55,599 nt of DNA from Kitasatospora griseola (GTDB lineage: Bacteria; Actinomycetota; Actinomycetes; Streptomycetales; Streptomycetaceae), in the NCBI RefSeq assembly GCF_014648555.1, contig NZ_BMRI01000003.1:119423-175021 (forward strand), read 5' to 3'. Of this stretch, positions 39,249 to 47,415 are shown piece by piece. The notes under the pieces are model-generated. The model did not search any database, had not been told where the DNA came from, and saw only the letters and a list, made by a program, of their open reading frames with translations. The position numbers and the translations under genes were made by a program. Position 1 is the first letter of the stretch; every line of letters starts with the position of its first letter.

Positions 39249-40638
39249 AGCCGATATCGAGACGCAGAAGATCCTCTTCCGTCTCGCGTCGGACGATCAC
39301 CCGGGCCGCCCCGTCCGCGACGGCCAGCACGGGGGGCTTGAGGGCGTGGTTGTAGTTGCTCGCCATCGACCGGCAGTAGGCGCCGGTCGCGGGCACCGCG
39401 ATCAGGTCGCCGGGGGCCAGGTCGGCGGGCAGGAAGGCGTCCCGGACCACGATGTCGCCGGACTCGCAGTGCTTGCCGACCACCCGGACCAGCATCGGCC
39501 CGGCCTCGCTGGTCCGGGAGACCAGCGCCACCGAGTACTCGGCGTCGTACAGCGCGGTGCGGATGTTGTCGGACATGCCGCCGTCCACGCTGACGTAGGT
39601 CCGCAGGCCCTCCAGCGGCTTGACGGTGCCGACCTCGTACAGCGTGAACGCGGTCGGGCCGACGATCGCCCGGCCGGGCTCCACCGAGATCCGAGGGGTC
39701 GTCAACTGTGCTGCGGCGCACTCGCGTCGGACGATCTCGCCGAGCGAGACGGCGATCTCCGCGGGCTCGCGCGGGTCGTCGTCGGGGGTGTACGCGATGC
39801 CCAGGCCGCCGCCCAGGTCGATCTCCGGCAGCTCGACGCCGTGCTCGTCGCGGACCTCGGCCAGCAGGCCGACCACCCGGCGGGCGGCGACCTCGAAGCC
39901 GGCGAAGTCGAAGATCTGCGAGCCGATGTGCGAGTGGATGCCGCGCAGCTCCAGGGAAGGCTCGGCCAGCACCCGGCGGACCGCCTCGGCGGCCAGGCCG
40001 CCGGACAGCGACAGGCCGAACTTCTGGTCCTCGTGCGCGGTGGCGATGAACTCGTGGGTGTGCGCCTCGACGCCGACGGTGATCCGGATCAGCACCGGCT
40101 GCCGGACGCCCTGCGCCCCGGCGATCTCCGCCAGCCGCTCGATCTCCTGGAAGGAGTCGACCACGATGTGCCCGACGCCGGCCTTCACGGCCTGCTCCAG
40201 CTCCCGCACCGACTTGTTGTTGCCGTGCAGCGCGATCCGCTCCCCCGGCATGCCGGCCGCCAGCGCGACCTGCAGCTCGCCCGAGGAGCACACGTCGACG
40301 TTGAGGCCCTCCTCGTGCAGCCAGCGCACCACGGCCTTGGACAGGAACGCCTTGCCCGCGTAGTACACGTCCGCGCGGTCGCCGAACGCGTCCCGCCAGG
40401 CCCGGGCGCGGGCCCGGAAGTCGGCCTCGTCCAGCACGTACGCGGGGGTGCCGAACTCGGCGGCCAGGGTGCGGACGTCGACGCCGCCGACGATGGCGAC
40501 GCCGTCCGCGTCACGGGTGACGGTGCGCGACCAGACCTTCGGGTCCAGGGCGTTCAGGTCGGCGGGCGGGGCCTGGTAGTGGCCCTCGGGCAGCACGTCG
40601 CCGTGCCGGGGGCCTGCGGGATGTGCGGAGCGACTCAT
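39247..40638 (-). CDS. lysA: diaminopimelate decarboxylase
   Basis: A 463-residue PLP enzyme for the last step of lysine synthesis. The PLP Lys is in [35 protein letters not shown] and [14 protein letters not shown] are active-site or dimer motifs. An N-terminal extension of about 30 residues ([17 protein letters not shown]) is normal in actinobacteria. ATG 40638 follows GAGGAAG. It lies upstream of hom on the same strand, so lysine and threonine branches are adjacent. Confidence 0.97.
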   Translation of the reverse strand: MSRSAHPAGPRHGDVLPEGHYQAPPADLNALDPKVWSRTVTRDADGVAIVGGVDVRTLAAEFGTPAYVLDEADFRARARAWRDAFGDRADVYYAGKAFLSKAVVRWLHEEGLNVDVCSSGELQVALAAGMPGERIALHGNNKSVRELEQAVKAGVGHIVVDSFQEIERLAEIAGAQGVRQPVLIRITVGVEAHTHEFIATAHEDQKFGLSLSGGLAAEAVRRVLAEPSLELRGIHSHIGSQIFDFAGFEVAARRVVGLLAEVRDEHGVELPEIDLGGGLGIAYTPDDDPREPAEIAVSLGEIVRRECAAAQLTTPRISVEPGRAIVGPTAFTLYEVGTVKPLEGLRTYVSVDGGMSDNIRTALYDAEYSVALVSRTSEAGPMLVRVVGKHCESGDIVVRDAFLPADLAPGDLIAVPATGAYCRSMASNYNHALKPPVLAVADGAARVIVRRETEEDLLRLDIG

Positions 40639-40665
40639 GTGCGGGACTTCCTCGACCTATGGCAA

Positions 40666-40704
40666 GGGGCGGCGACCGGTCTCCGTCGACCGGTCCGCCG
40701 CCCC
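40666..40704 (-). terminator. hairpin between argS and lysA
   Basis: A 15-bp GC stem with one bulged base (40666-40680 with 40689-40704) and an 8-nt loop lies 31 bp past the argS stop and 27 bp before the lysA start. It lacks a U tract and could terminate argS or attenuate lysA. Confidence 0.6.
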
Positions 40705-40735
40705 CGCTCGTGCTGCGCTTGGGGGTTGTGGTGCT

Positions 40736-42391
40736 CTACATCCGCTCGGGGGCGGATACGCCGAGCAGGCCGAGGCCGTTGGCGAGCGTCGTTCGCGTGG
40801 CGTCGGCGAGCCAGAGGCGGGCGTGCGTGAGGTCGGTGACCTCCTCGTCGCCCTTCGGCAGGATCTGGCAGTTGTCGTAGAACCGGTGGTAGGCCCGGGC
40901 CAGCTCGTCCAGGTACGTGGCGACGTGGTGCGGCTCGCGCAGTTCGCCGGCCTTGGCGAGGACGCGCGGGAACTCGCCGAGCTGGCCGAGCAGGGCGTTC
41001 TCCCACTCGCTGTTCAGCAGCTCCGGTTTGAAGTCCGCGCTGCGGGCGATGCCCTTCTCCACGGCGTTGCGCGCCACGGAGCACATCCGGGCGTGCGCGT
41101 ACTGCACGTAGTAGACCGGGTTGTCCTTGGTCTGGCTGGTCACCACGTCGATGTCGATGGTGATGGTGGAGTCGGTGGACTGGCGCACCAGCATGTAGCG
41201 GGCGGCGTCCACGCCGATCCAGTCGATCACGTCGTCGATCGTGATGATGTTGCCCGCGCGCTTGGAGAGTCGGACCTCCTTGCCGTCGCGCAGCATCTTC
41301 ACGAACTGACCGATCATCACCTCGATGTTGCGGTCCATGTCGTCGCCCGCGCAGGCCGCGATGGCCTTGAGGCGGTTGACGTAGCCGTGGTGGTCGGCGC
41401 CGAGCATGTAGACCGAGACCTCCGCGCCGCGGTCCCGCTTGCTCAGGTAGTAGGCGGCGTCGGCGGCGAAGTAGGTGGTCTCGCCGTCGGCCTTGATCAG
41501 GACGCGGTCCTTGTCGTCGCCGAAGTCGGTGGTGCGCAGCCAGATCGCGCCGTCCCGGTCGAAGACGTGGCCCTGCTCGCGCAGCCGCTCCATGGCCTGC
41601 TGGACGGCGCCGGAGTCGTGCAGCGACTTCTCGGAGAACCAGGTGTCGAAGTGCACCCCGAACTCGTTCATCGACCGCTGGATCTCGGTGACCATCAGCT
41701 TCAGGCCCTCGGCGCGGAAGGCCGACAGCTGCTCGTCCTCGGGCAGCTCCAGGATGCCGGGCACGCCGTCGGTGACGGCCTTGGCGATGTCGGTGATGTA
41801 CTCGCCGACGTAGCCGTCCTCCGGGACGGGCTGTCCGTTGGCGGCGGCCTTCAGCGACTTGGCGAACTTGGTGATCTGCACGCCGGCGTCGTTGAGGTAG
41901 TACTCGGTCGACACCTCGGCGCCGGAGGCCTTCAGGACGCGGGCCAGCGAGTCGCCGACGGCGGCCCAGCGGACGCCGCCGATGTGGATCGGGCCGGTCG
42001 GGTTCGCCGAGACGAACTCCAGGTTGATGTTCAGGCCCTTGAGCGCCTCGTTGCGGCCGTACGCCTCGCCCGCCTCGACGATGGTGCGCGCCAGCTCGCC
42101 CTGGGTGGCGGCGTCCAGCGTGATGTTCAGGAAGCCCGGACCGGCGATGTCGACCTTCGCGACGCCGGTGATCTCTCGCAGGCGTGCGGACAGGATCTCC
42201 GCGACGGCTCGCGGCGGCTTGCCGGCCGGCTTCGCGAGCTGGAGGGCCACGTTGGTGGCGTAGTCGCCGTGGTCCCTGTTCTTGGGCCGCTCGACCGTCA
42301 CGTGCGCGGGCACGTCGACGGTCAGCTCGCCTGCCTGGATGGCGGCGCTGACGGCGGCCTGGACTGCCTGGGAGAGTTCTGCGGGTGTCAC
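40736..42391 (-). CDS. argS: arginyl-tRNA synthetase
   Basis: A 551-residue class I synthetase. The HIGH motif is in SANPTGPIHIGG and the KMSKS equivalent is LSKRAGN; the N-terminal Add-1 tRNA D-loop domain and a C-terminal anticodon domain (VLAKAGELREPHHVATYLDELA) are present. The start is GTG 42391; no Shine-Dalgarno is seen, and TAGGCT lies exactly 7 nt upstream, so a leaderless transcript is likely. The longer frame to 42505 has no family sequence. A tRNA-Arg gene lies 0.8 kb upstream on the other strand. Confidence 0.96.
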   Translation of the reverse strand: MTPAELSQAVQAAVSAAIQAGELTVDVPAHVTVERPKNRDHGDYATNVALQLAKPAGKPPRAVAEILSARLREITGVAKVDIAGPGFLNITLDAATQGELARTIVEAGEAYGRNEALKGLNINLEFVSANPTGPIHIGGVRWAAVGDSLARVLKASGAEVSTEYYLNDAGVQITKFAKSLKAAANGQPVPEDGYVGEYITDIAKAVTDGVPGILELPEDEQLSAFRAEGLKLMVTEIQRSMNEFGVHFDTWFSEKSLHDSGAVQQAMERLREQGHVFDRDGAIWLRTTDFGDDKDRVLIKADGETTYFAADAAYYLSKRDRGAEVSVYMLGADHHGYVNRLKAIAACAGDDMDRNIEVMIGQFVKMLRDGKEVRLSKRAGNIITIDDVIDWIGVDAARYMLVRQSTDSTITIDIDVVTSQTKDNPVYYVQYAHARMCSVARNAVEKGIARSADFKPELLNSEWENALLGQLGEFPRVLAKAGELREPHHVATYLDELARAYHRFYDNCQILPKGDEEVTDLTHARLWLADATRTTLANGLGLLGVSAPERM

Positions 42392-42398
42392 GGGCCCA

Positions 42399-42404
42399 AG
42401 CCTA
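42399..42404 (-). promoter_or_regulatory. candidate argS -10 box (leaderless)
   Basis: TAGGCT, then 7 nt, then the GTG start. This is the same box and spacing as for nucS. Confidence 0.5.
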
Positions 42405-42508
42405 GGCGAGAGGGGGCGGTCGACCGCCACTCGGTTTGCCGAGCGGGACGCGCGTCGTGCCCCGCGGCGTGCTTCGTCTCGTCGGACAGCGCCGCAGACC
42501 GGCACATC

Positions 42509-43024
42509 TCACGGGCGTGACTCGTCCGGCGGAACAAGTTCCTGTGCGTGTTCGCTCAGGGCGAAATCTCGCAGGGTTTGGGCGATCGGATGGGGCGCGC
42601 TGCCGAAGTCGTACGCGAAACGGCGCCCGGCTGCCGCTGCGGCCGGGCGGTCCATCGCCCGCAGTCGGCGCACCAGCTCGATCAGGTCCGCCGGATCGAA
42701 CGGCTTCGCGAGGTAGCCGTCCACCCCCACCGACTCGCCGCGCTCCAGGTCCGCCGGCGTACAGGCGCTCACGATCGCGATCGGCAGGTGCGCGGTCTCC
42801 CAGGCGGCGCGCAACCGGGCCGCCGTCCGCAGCCCGTCCAACCGGGGCATCACCACGTCCAGCGTCACCACGTCCGGCGCGACCCGGTGGACCACCTCCA
42901 GGCACTCGGCACCGTCGGCGGCGGTCACCACCTCGAAGCCCTCCAGCTCCAGGTTGACCCTGATCAGTCGACGGATCGCCTCGCTGTCGTCCACCACGAG
43001 AACCCGCCCCGACGTCGCCGCCAC
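42509..43024 (-). CDS. single-domain response regulator
   Basis: A 171-residue protein with only a receiver domain: acidic pair in VLVVDDSEA, phospho-acceptor D56 in VTLDVVMPRLDG and the Lys in GYLAKPFDP. The last 50 residues are helical, include PHPIAQTLRDFALSEHAQEL and show no DNA-binding fold, so it acts by protein contact or through an unlinked partner. No kinase gene is adjacent. The start is GTG 43024; the TACCCT box is 7 nt upstream and the only SD-like sequence abuts the start, so a leaderless start is likely. Confidence 0.88.
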   Translation of the reverse strand: MAATSGRVLVVDDSEAIRRLIRVNLELEGFEVVTAADGAECLEVVHRVAPDVVTLDVVMPRLDGLRTAARLRAAWETAHLPIAIVSACTPADLERGESVGVDGYLAKPFDPADLIELVRRLRAMDRPAAAAAGRRFAYDFGSAPHPIAQTLRDFALSEHAQELVPPDESRP

Positions 43025-43031
43025 CTCACCG

Positions 43032-43037
43032 AGGGTA
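43032..43037 (-). promoter_or_regulatory. candidate -10 box of the response regulator gene
   Basis: TACCCT, 7 nt, then GTG at 43024. Confidence 0.4.
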
Positions 43038-43190
43038 GCCGCGCGCCGCCCCGCCCGTCCGGTCTTTCGGGCACTTGCCGCCCACCGCTGACGGCCCGTC
43101 CGAACCCGCCGTCGGAAACCCGTGCACGGACCACGGAGTTTCCCTGGTAGTGTTTTCCCCGCAAGGCCGGGTGATCGCAGATCACCCAAG

Positions 43191-43262
43191 GCCCCCGTAG
43201 CTCAGGGGATAGAGCACCGCCCTCCGGAGGCGGGTGCGTAGGTTCGAATCCTACCGGGGGCA
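43191..43262 (+). tRNA. tRNA-Arg (CCG)
   Basis: A full cloverleaf: acceptor GCCCCCG with CGGGGGC and discriminator A, D arm GCTC-AGGGGATA-GAGC, anticodon stem CCGCC/GGCGG with loop CTCCGGA (anticodon CCG at 43224-43226), T arm GTAGG-TTCGAAT-CCTAC. CCA is not encoded. It reads CGG codons, abundant in this genome. Confidence 0.97.
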
Positions 43263-43290
43263 CTTCGCAGCAAGTGCGTGAACGAGGCTC

Positions 43291-43315
43291 AGGTCCAAGG
43301 GACTTGGGCCTTTTT
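43291..43315 (+). terminator. intrinsic terminator after tRNA-Arg
   Basis: A 9-bp stem with one G-U pair (43291-43299 with 43303-43311), a 3-nt loop and TTTTT at 43311-43315, 28 bp beyond the tRNA. Confidence 0.85.
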
Positions 43316-43378
43316 CGTTTCCCCCCTGACAGCCTCCGCCGGTACGCTCCCCCGACACTTGAACGAGGGGGCACCACC

Positions 43379-43726
43379 ATGACCACGAACAGAACCGTTC
43401 CGAACCTGCCGGACGAGCGGCTGTGCTGGCTGGCCGTCCGGGAGCAGCTGAACCGGAAGGCCCGTCGGCGCGGTGTGCTCGGCTGGCTGACCGCGCTGTT
43501 CGGCTCCCGGGACGGCTGGGAGGGCAACTACTGGGCGGAGGAGGCCGCGGACCTGCGGCGCGGGACGGCCTCGGGGAAGCTTCACGCGTACGCCCTCGCC
43601 GTGGACACCGCCGCCGAGGCCCTCACCGCCGCCGAGCGCGCCCACCTGCGGGCCACCGGCGAAGTCCCGGCCCACTTCCTGGCCGAGGTCGAGCGGCGGG
43701 TGGCCGAGCGCCGCAAGCGTCGCTGA
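43379..43726 (+). CDS. uncharacterised small soluble protein
   Basis: A 115-residue protein, basic at both ends, with EQLNRKARRRGVLGWLTALFGSRDGWEGNYWAEE and a helical C-terminal half ending RRVAERRKRR. No signal peptide or known motif. The start is ATG 43379 after GAGGGGG; upstream codons are open to 43274 but overlap the tRNA terminator. It converges with the next gene with 7 bp between stops, inside a CTGACGG-G-CCGTCAG palindrome. I do not recognise the family. Confidence 0.75.
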   Translation: MTTNRTVPNLPDERLCWLAVREQLNRKARRRGVLGWLTALFGSRDGWEGNYWAEEAADLRRGTASGKLHAYALAVDTAAEALTAAERAHLRATGEVPAHFLAEVERRVAERRKRR

Positions 43727-43733
43727 CGGGCCG

Positions 43734-44486
43734 TCAGTGCGGGGGGCGCCGGTGGTGGGCGCCGCGCAGGACGAGGGACGGGGTGGCGGGGTCGTAGGCG
43801 CCGCAGGCGGTGGCGGACCAGGGGGACCACTGGCGGGGGACGGCGAAGTACGGGACCAGGACGGGGCCCTTGCGGCCGGGGGCGGCCTTGGCGGGGAGCA
43901 GCGCGGGCAGCACGTCGGGGGTCTGGCCGGCCAGGATCGCGGCGCGGCAGGAGCGGCAGGCGGGTCGGCGGTCGGCGGCGGCCTCCCGGGTGGTGGTGCG
44001 GGCCCGTTGGCGGGTCTTGCGGTTCTTGGGCGGTTCGGCGGCGTTCTCGACCGGGCCGTGCAGCGGGTTGTAGTAGCAGCGGACGGCGAGCGGGCCGGGC
44101 CGCTGTCCGGCGTGCAACAGGTGTGCGGCGGCGAGGCGTTCGACCGCCTGTTCGGCGAGCACCACGGCGGCGGCCAGGTCGGGCAGGTCGGTGTCGGGGT
44201 GGTCGGCGCGGTCGAGCAGCCGGCCGGCCGCCTCGTACGCCTCCAGCGCCCACTGGTAGGCCCGGCGGGCGGCGGACTCCTCGGTGGGGAGCCGGAGTTC
44301 GGCGGCCTGGAACACCGTGCCGGCGGCGGTGACCCGTTCGGCGGCGAGCTCGCGCAGGCGGTCCCGGAGCGCTTCCCACTCCCCCAGCACCAGCGCCTGG
44401 TGCTCGCGGACCTCCCGGCGACTCGGGTGGTGCTCGGTTGTCGGGGCGGGCCTCGCGGCCTTCAGGAACCACCAGCGGCGGAACAC
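43734..44486 (-). CDS. uncharacterised protein with a C-terminal CxxC segment
   Basis: A 250-residue protein. The N-terminal two thirds is helical (REHQALVLGEWEALRDRLREL, AAAVVLAEQAVERLAAAHLL), and the C-terminal third has CYYNPLHGP and RPACRSCRAAILAG, resembling the metal-binding end of streptomycete proteins with a linked CxxC segment. The GTG at 44486 is chosen because GAGGGGGAGG lies 6 nt before it; ATG 44519 in frame has no ribosome site. No function is recognised. It could be involved with the convergent small gene, but only position suggests this. Confidence 0.72.
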   Translation of the reverse strand: MFRRWWFLKAARPAPTTEHHPSRREVREHQALVLGEWEALRDRLRELAAERVTAAGTVFQAAELRLPTEESAARRAYQWALEAYEAAGRLLDRADHPDTDLPDLAAAVVLAEQAVERLAAAHLLHAGQRPGPLAVRCYYNPLHGPVENAAEPPKNRKTRQRARTTTREAAADRRPACRSCRAAILAGQTPDVLPALLPAKAAPGRKGPVLVPYFAVPRQWSPWSATACGAYDPATPSLVLRGAHHRRPPH

Positions 44487-44554
44487 CGCGCCTCCCCCTC
44501 GTGTGCGTCGTCGCCCCATTGTGGGTGACACGGGAGGGGAGATTCCAGGGCCGG

Positions 44555-45538
44555 TCAGCTCGCGCGGGCGACCAGGTCGGCGACGGTGTGGTCGAAGTAG
44601 GCGCTGTAGGAGGTGTCCTCGGTGTCGCCGCCCTGCTGGTAGCCGCCGACGACGCCGATCACCTCGCCGGTGGCGGAGTCGATGAACGGGCCGCCGCTGG
44701 TGCCGTTGGAGAACGACGGGCAGTCGATGCGTCGCTGGAGGGTGTCCTCGCGGCTGGTGACGTTGGTGCACAGGACGGGCTTCTCGGCGCTGTCGGAGTA
44801 GCCGTACAGCCGGGCCTGGACCGTCGGCGCGGCGTTGACGCCGAGCGGGTTGCCGCCGACCGCGTCCTCGATCCGCAGGTTGTTGGTGGGCGCGACGGCG
44901 AGCACCGCGAAGTCCTCGTCGGGGTCGTCGCTGTTCTGCCAGCCGTCCGGGGTGTACACCTTGGTGACCTGCCAACTGCCGAACGGGGCCATGCCGTCGC
45001 GGTAGCCGGGGACGAAGACGATGCTGCTCACGCCGGACACGCAGTGCGCGGCGGTGAGGATCAGGTTGCGGCCAGGGCTGTCGATGACGCTGGCGGAGCA
45101 GAAGTGGCTGCCCGGCGCGACGTCGCCGGTGAACAGCGCGCCGACCCGGACCGACTCGGAGTTGAGCGGGGCGGTGCCGGTGACGCCGAGCTTCACGTCC
45201 GGCGGCGCGAAGGGCGGGACCTGCCGGGTGAGGCCGTCGGTGGAGCTGCCGGCCTGCGCGACGTTCAGGGGCCCGGACGGCTCGGCCTCCGTGCTCGCGC
45301 TCGGGCTTGCGCTCGGCGTCGCGCTCGGGCTCGGGGCAGCGCTGGTGACGGGGGCAGGCGTGGGGGCCGAGCCGACCGCCGCGACGGTGTCGGTGCTGGT
45401 CCGCTGCCGCGGGTCGCGCAGGTGGACGGAGAGCACCCCGGCGGCCGCTATCGCGCCGACCACGCCGACGGCGAGCACCGAACTGAGGACGACCGGCCGC
45501 AGCGAGCGGCGCTTGCGCTGCTTGGAGTGGCGTCCCAT
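44555..45538 (-). CDS. secreted or membrane-anchored trypsin-like serine protease
   Basis: A 327-residue protein: basic N-terminus (GRHSKQRKRR), one hydrophobic segment (16-37) that is either a signal peptide or an anchor, a Pro/Ser/Thr-rich linker (50-90) and a chymotrypsin-fold domain. Catalytic residues: H165 in LTAAHC, D209 in DEDFAVL and S281 in NGTSGGP. Four Cys in the domain can form two disulfides (C147 with C166, and C257 with C273, by family pattern). ATG 45538 with GGGAGGA upstream. Substrate unknown; similar proteins are common in streptomycetes. Confidence 0.9.
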   Translation of the reverse strand: MGRHSKQRKRRSLRPVVLSSVLAVGVVGAIAAAGVLSVHLRDPRQRTSTDTVAAVGSAPTPAPVTSAAPSPSATPSASPSASTEAEPSGPLNVAQAGSSTDGLTRQVPPFAPPDVKLGVTGTAPLNSESVRVGALFTGDVAPGSHFCSASVIDSPGRNLILTAAHCVSGVSSIVFVPGYRDGMAPFGSWQVTKVYTPDGWQNSDDPDEDFAVLAVAPTNNLRIEDAVGGNPLGVNAAPTVQARLYGYSDSAEKPVLCTNVTSREDTLQRRIDCPSFSNGTSGGPFIDSATGEVIGVVGGYQQGGDTEDTSYSAYFDHTVADLVARAS

Positions 45539-45747
45539 GCTGCCCCGTTCCTCCCGACCGGAGGCCGCGCCGACGTCCGCGTCGTTGCCGACCTGGACAC
45601 CGGGTGACCCGAACTGTCTCGAATATGCGTCGCCGAGCTGGAAATGCCGTGATTCCTGGCTGGGAGACTCGTGAGATTTCCGGTGGCGGACAGCAGGGTC
45701 TCATGCCGGGGGGCGGACGCGGGGACGGCGGCACCGCGCCGATCGGG

Positions 45748-47244
45748 TCATGCCACCGCTCTGGCCTCGCTCCGGTCGGCCCGGCCCTTGGCCTCGCCCG
45801 GGGCGGGGCGGTGGGTGATCATCACGAACGCGACCACGGCGGCCAGCAGCAGGATGCCCATCGCGACGGCGGTGGCGACCGCGTAGCCGTGCACCGCGCC
45901 CTGGGCCTGGACCAGTGGGTCGGTCGGGTTGCGGGTGGCCAGATACGTGGCGGTGACGCTGGCGGCGATGGTGTTGAGCAGCGCGGTGCCGATCGAACCG
46001 CCGACCTGCTGGGCGCTGTTGATGATGGCGGAGGCGGCGCCGGTCTCCTCCGGGGCGACGCCGAGGGTGGACAGGTTGATGGCGGGCATGAAGACCAGCC
46101 CGAGGCCGATGCCGAGCAGCAGTTCGGCGGGCAGCACCAGGCCGAGGTACGGGCTGTCCACCCGGAGCTGGGTGAGCCAGGCCATGCCGCCCGCGCCGAT
46201 CAGCAGTCCGGGGACGATCAGGGCGCGGGTGGGGATGCGGGTCATCAGGCGGGAGCCGATGCCGGCCGAGCTGAGGATGATCGCACCGGTCATCGGCAGG
46301 AACGAGACGCCGGCCCGGATCGGCGAGTAGCCCTTGACGACCTGCATGTAGTACGTCAGGAACAGGAACAGCCCGTACATGGCGATCACGGCGAGGCCGA
46401 CCGAGAGCGCGCTGCCGGCCCGGTTGCGGTCGCGGATCAGGTGCATCGGCAGCAGCGCGTGCGGGGTGCGCCGCTCGACCAGGGCGAACACGGCGAGCAG
46501 GGCGACGCCGACGCAGAGCGCGGTGAGCACCAGCCAGTCGCCCCAGCCGCGGTCGACGGCCTCGGAGGTGCCGTAGACGATCAGCAGCAGTCCGCCGCAG
46601 CCGAGCACCGCGCCGGGCAGGTCCAGCCGGACCCGGTGGGAGCGGTCGATGTGGTCGCGGCGCAGCAGGTAGTAGGCGGCGAGCGCGGTGGCCGCGGCGA
46701 TCGGGCCGTTGACGTACAGGCACCAGCGCCAGCTGAGGTACTCGGTGAGCAGGCCGCCGGTGATCAGGCCGATCGCCGCACCGCCGCCGGCCAGGGCGCC
46801 GAAGACGCCGAACGCGGTGGCCCTCTCGCGCACGTCGCGGAAGGTGATCGACAGCAGGGACAGCGCGGACGGGGCGAGCAGCGCACCGAAGCTGCCCTGC
46901 AGGGCGCGGGCCGCGAACAGCATGCCGCCGCTGACGGCGAAGCCGCCGAGGCAGGACGCCGCGGCGAAGCCGAGCAGGCCGATGATGAAGGTGCGTTTGC
47001 GTCCGAAGAGGTCGCCGATCCGGCCGCCGAGCAGCAGCAGGCCGCCGAAGGCCAGCGTGTAGGCGGTGATCACCCACTGCCGGTTGGCGTTGGAGATGCC
47101 CAGGTCGTGCTGCGCGGACGGGAGGGCGATGTTCACGATCGTCGCGTCCAGGACGATCATCAGCTGGGCGATGGCGATGACCGCCAGGGCCCACCAGCGG
47201 CGCGGATCGGCCTGCTGGGTGTCGGGGGCGTGCTGGGAGGTCAC
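45748..47244 (-). CDS. DHA2-family MFS multidrug exporter
   Basis: A 498-residue, 14-helix drug:proton antiporter of the EmrB/QacA group. Motif A is GGRIGDLFGRKR, motif D1 is LDATIVNIALP and motif C is GALAGGGAAIGLITGG. The start is GTG 47244 with AGGCGG 7 nt upstream; the longer frame to 47391 is not supported. A CCGAT-C-ATCGG palindrome at 47321-47331 lies upstream and could bind a repressor. No TetR gene is directly beside it; the one at 49.96 kb is two genes away. Confidence 0.92.
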   Translation of the reverse strand: MTSQHAPDTQQADPRRWWALAVIAIAQLMIVLDATIVNIALPSAQHDLGISNANRQWVITAYTLAFGGLLLLGGRIGDLFGRKRTFIIGLLGFAAASCLGGFAVSGGMLFAARALQGSFGALLAPSALSLLSITFRDVRERATAFGVFGALAGGGAAIGLITGGLLTEYLSWRWCLYVNGPIAAATALAAYYLLRRDHIDRSHRVRLDLPGAVLGCGGLLLIVYGTSEAVDRGWGDWLVLTALCVGVALLAVFALVERRTPHALLPMHLIRDRNRAGSALSVGLAVIAMYGLFLFLTYYMQVVKGYSPIRAGVSFLPMTGAIILSSAGIGSRLMTRIPTRALIVPGLLIGAGGMAWLTQLRVDSPYLGLVLPAELLLGIGLGLVFMPAINLSTLGVAPEETGAASAIINSAQQVGGSIGTALLNTIAASVTATYLATRNPTDPLVQAQGAVHGYAVATAVAMGILLLAAVVAFVMITHRPAPGEAKGRADRSEARAVA

Positions 47245-47372
47245 CGGAGGACCGCCTTCCGCCGAATCGGGAATGGGCCTGGGGCGCGCGCACGGCGCTC
47301 TCTCCAGCCAAACGCTCGATCCGATCATCGGCAAGGCGGTCTGTGTTCTTTTGTCACGATTTGGGACGAGGA

Positions 47373-47403
47373 CCCGGGTGCCCGGCCGCATCGGCCACCC
47401 GGG
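47373..47403 (-). terminator. hairpin after the DUF885 gene
   Basis: CCCGGGTG (47373-47380) pairs with CACCCGGG (47396-47403), with a second inner GC stem, 12 bp beyond the stop. No clear U tract. Confidence 0.6.
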
Positions 47404-47415
47404 ACACTCCCTCGG

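Noticed and set aside
37816..40830. A 1004-codon plus-strand open frame
   Set aside because: It is antisense to hom and lysA, both clearly coding; no ribosome site or motifs.
42440..42508. Extended N-terminus for argS (to 42505)
   Set aside because: Arginyl-tRNA synthetases begin with the Add-1 domain that starts at the GTG 42391; the extra 38 codons are Arg-rich shadow.
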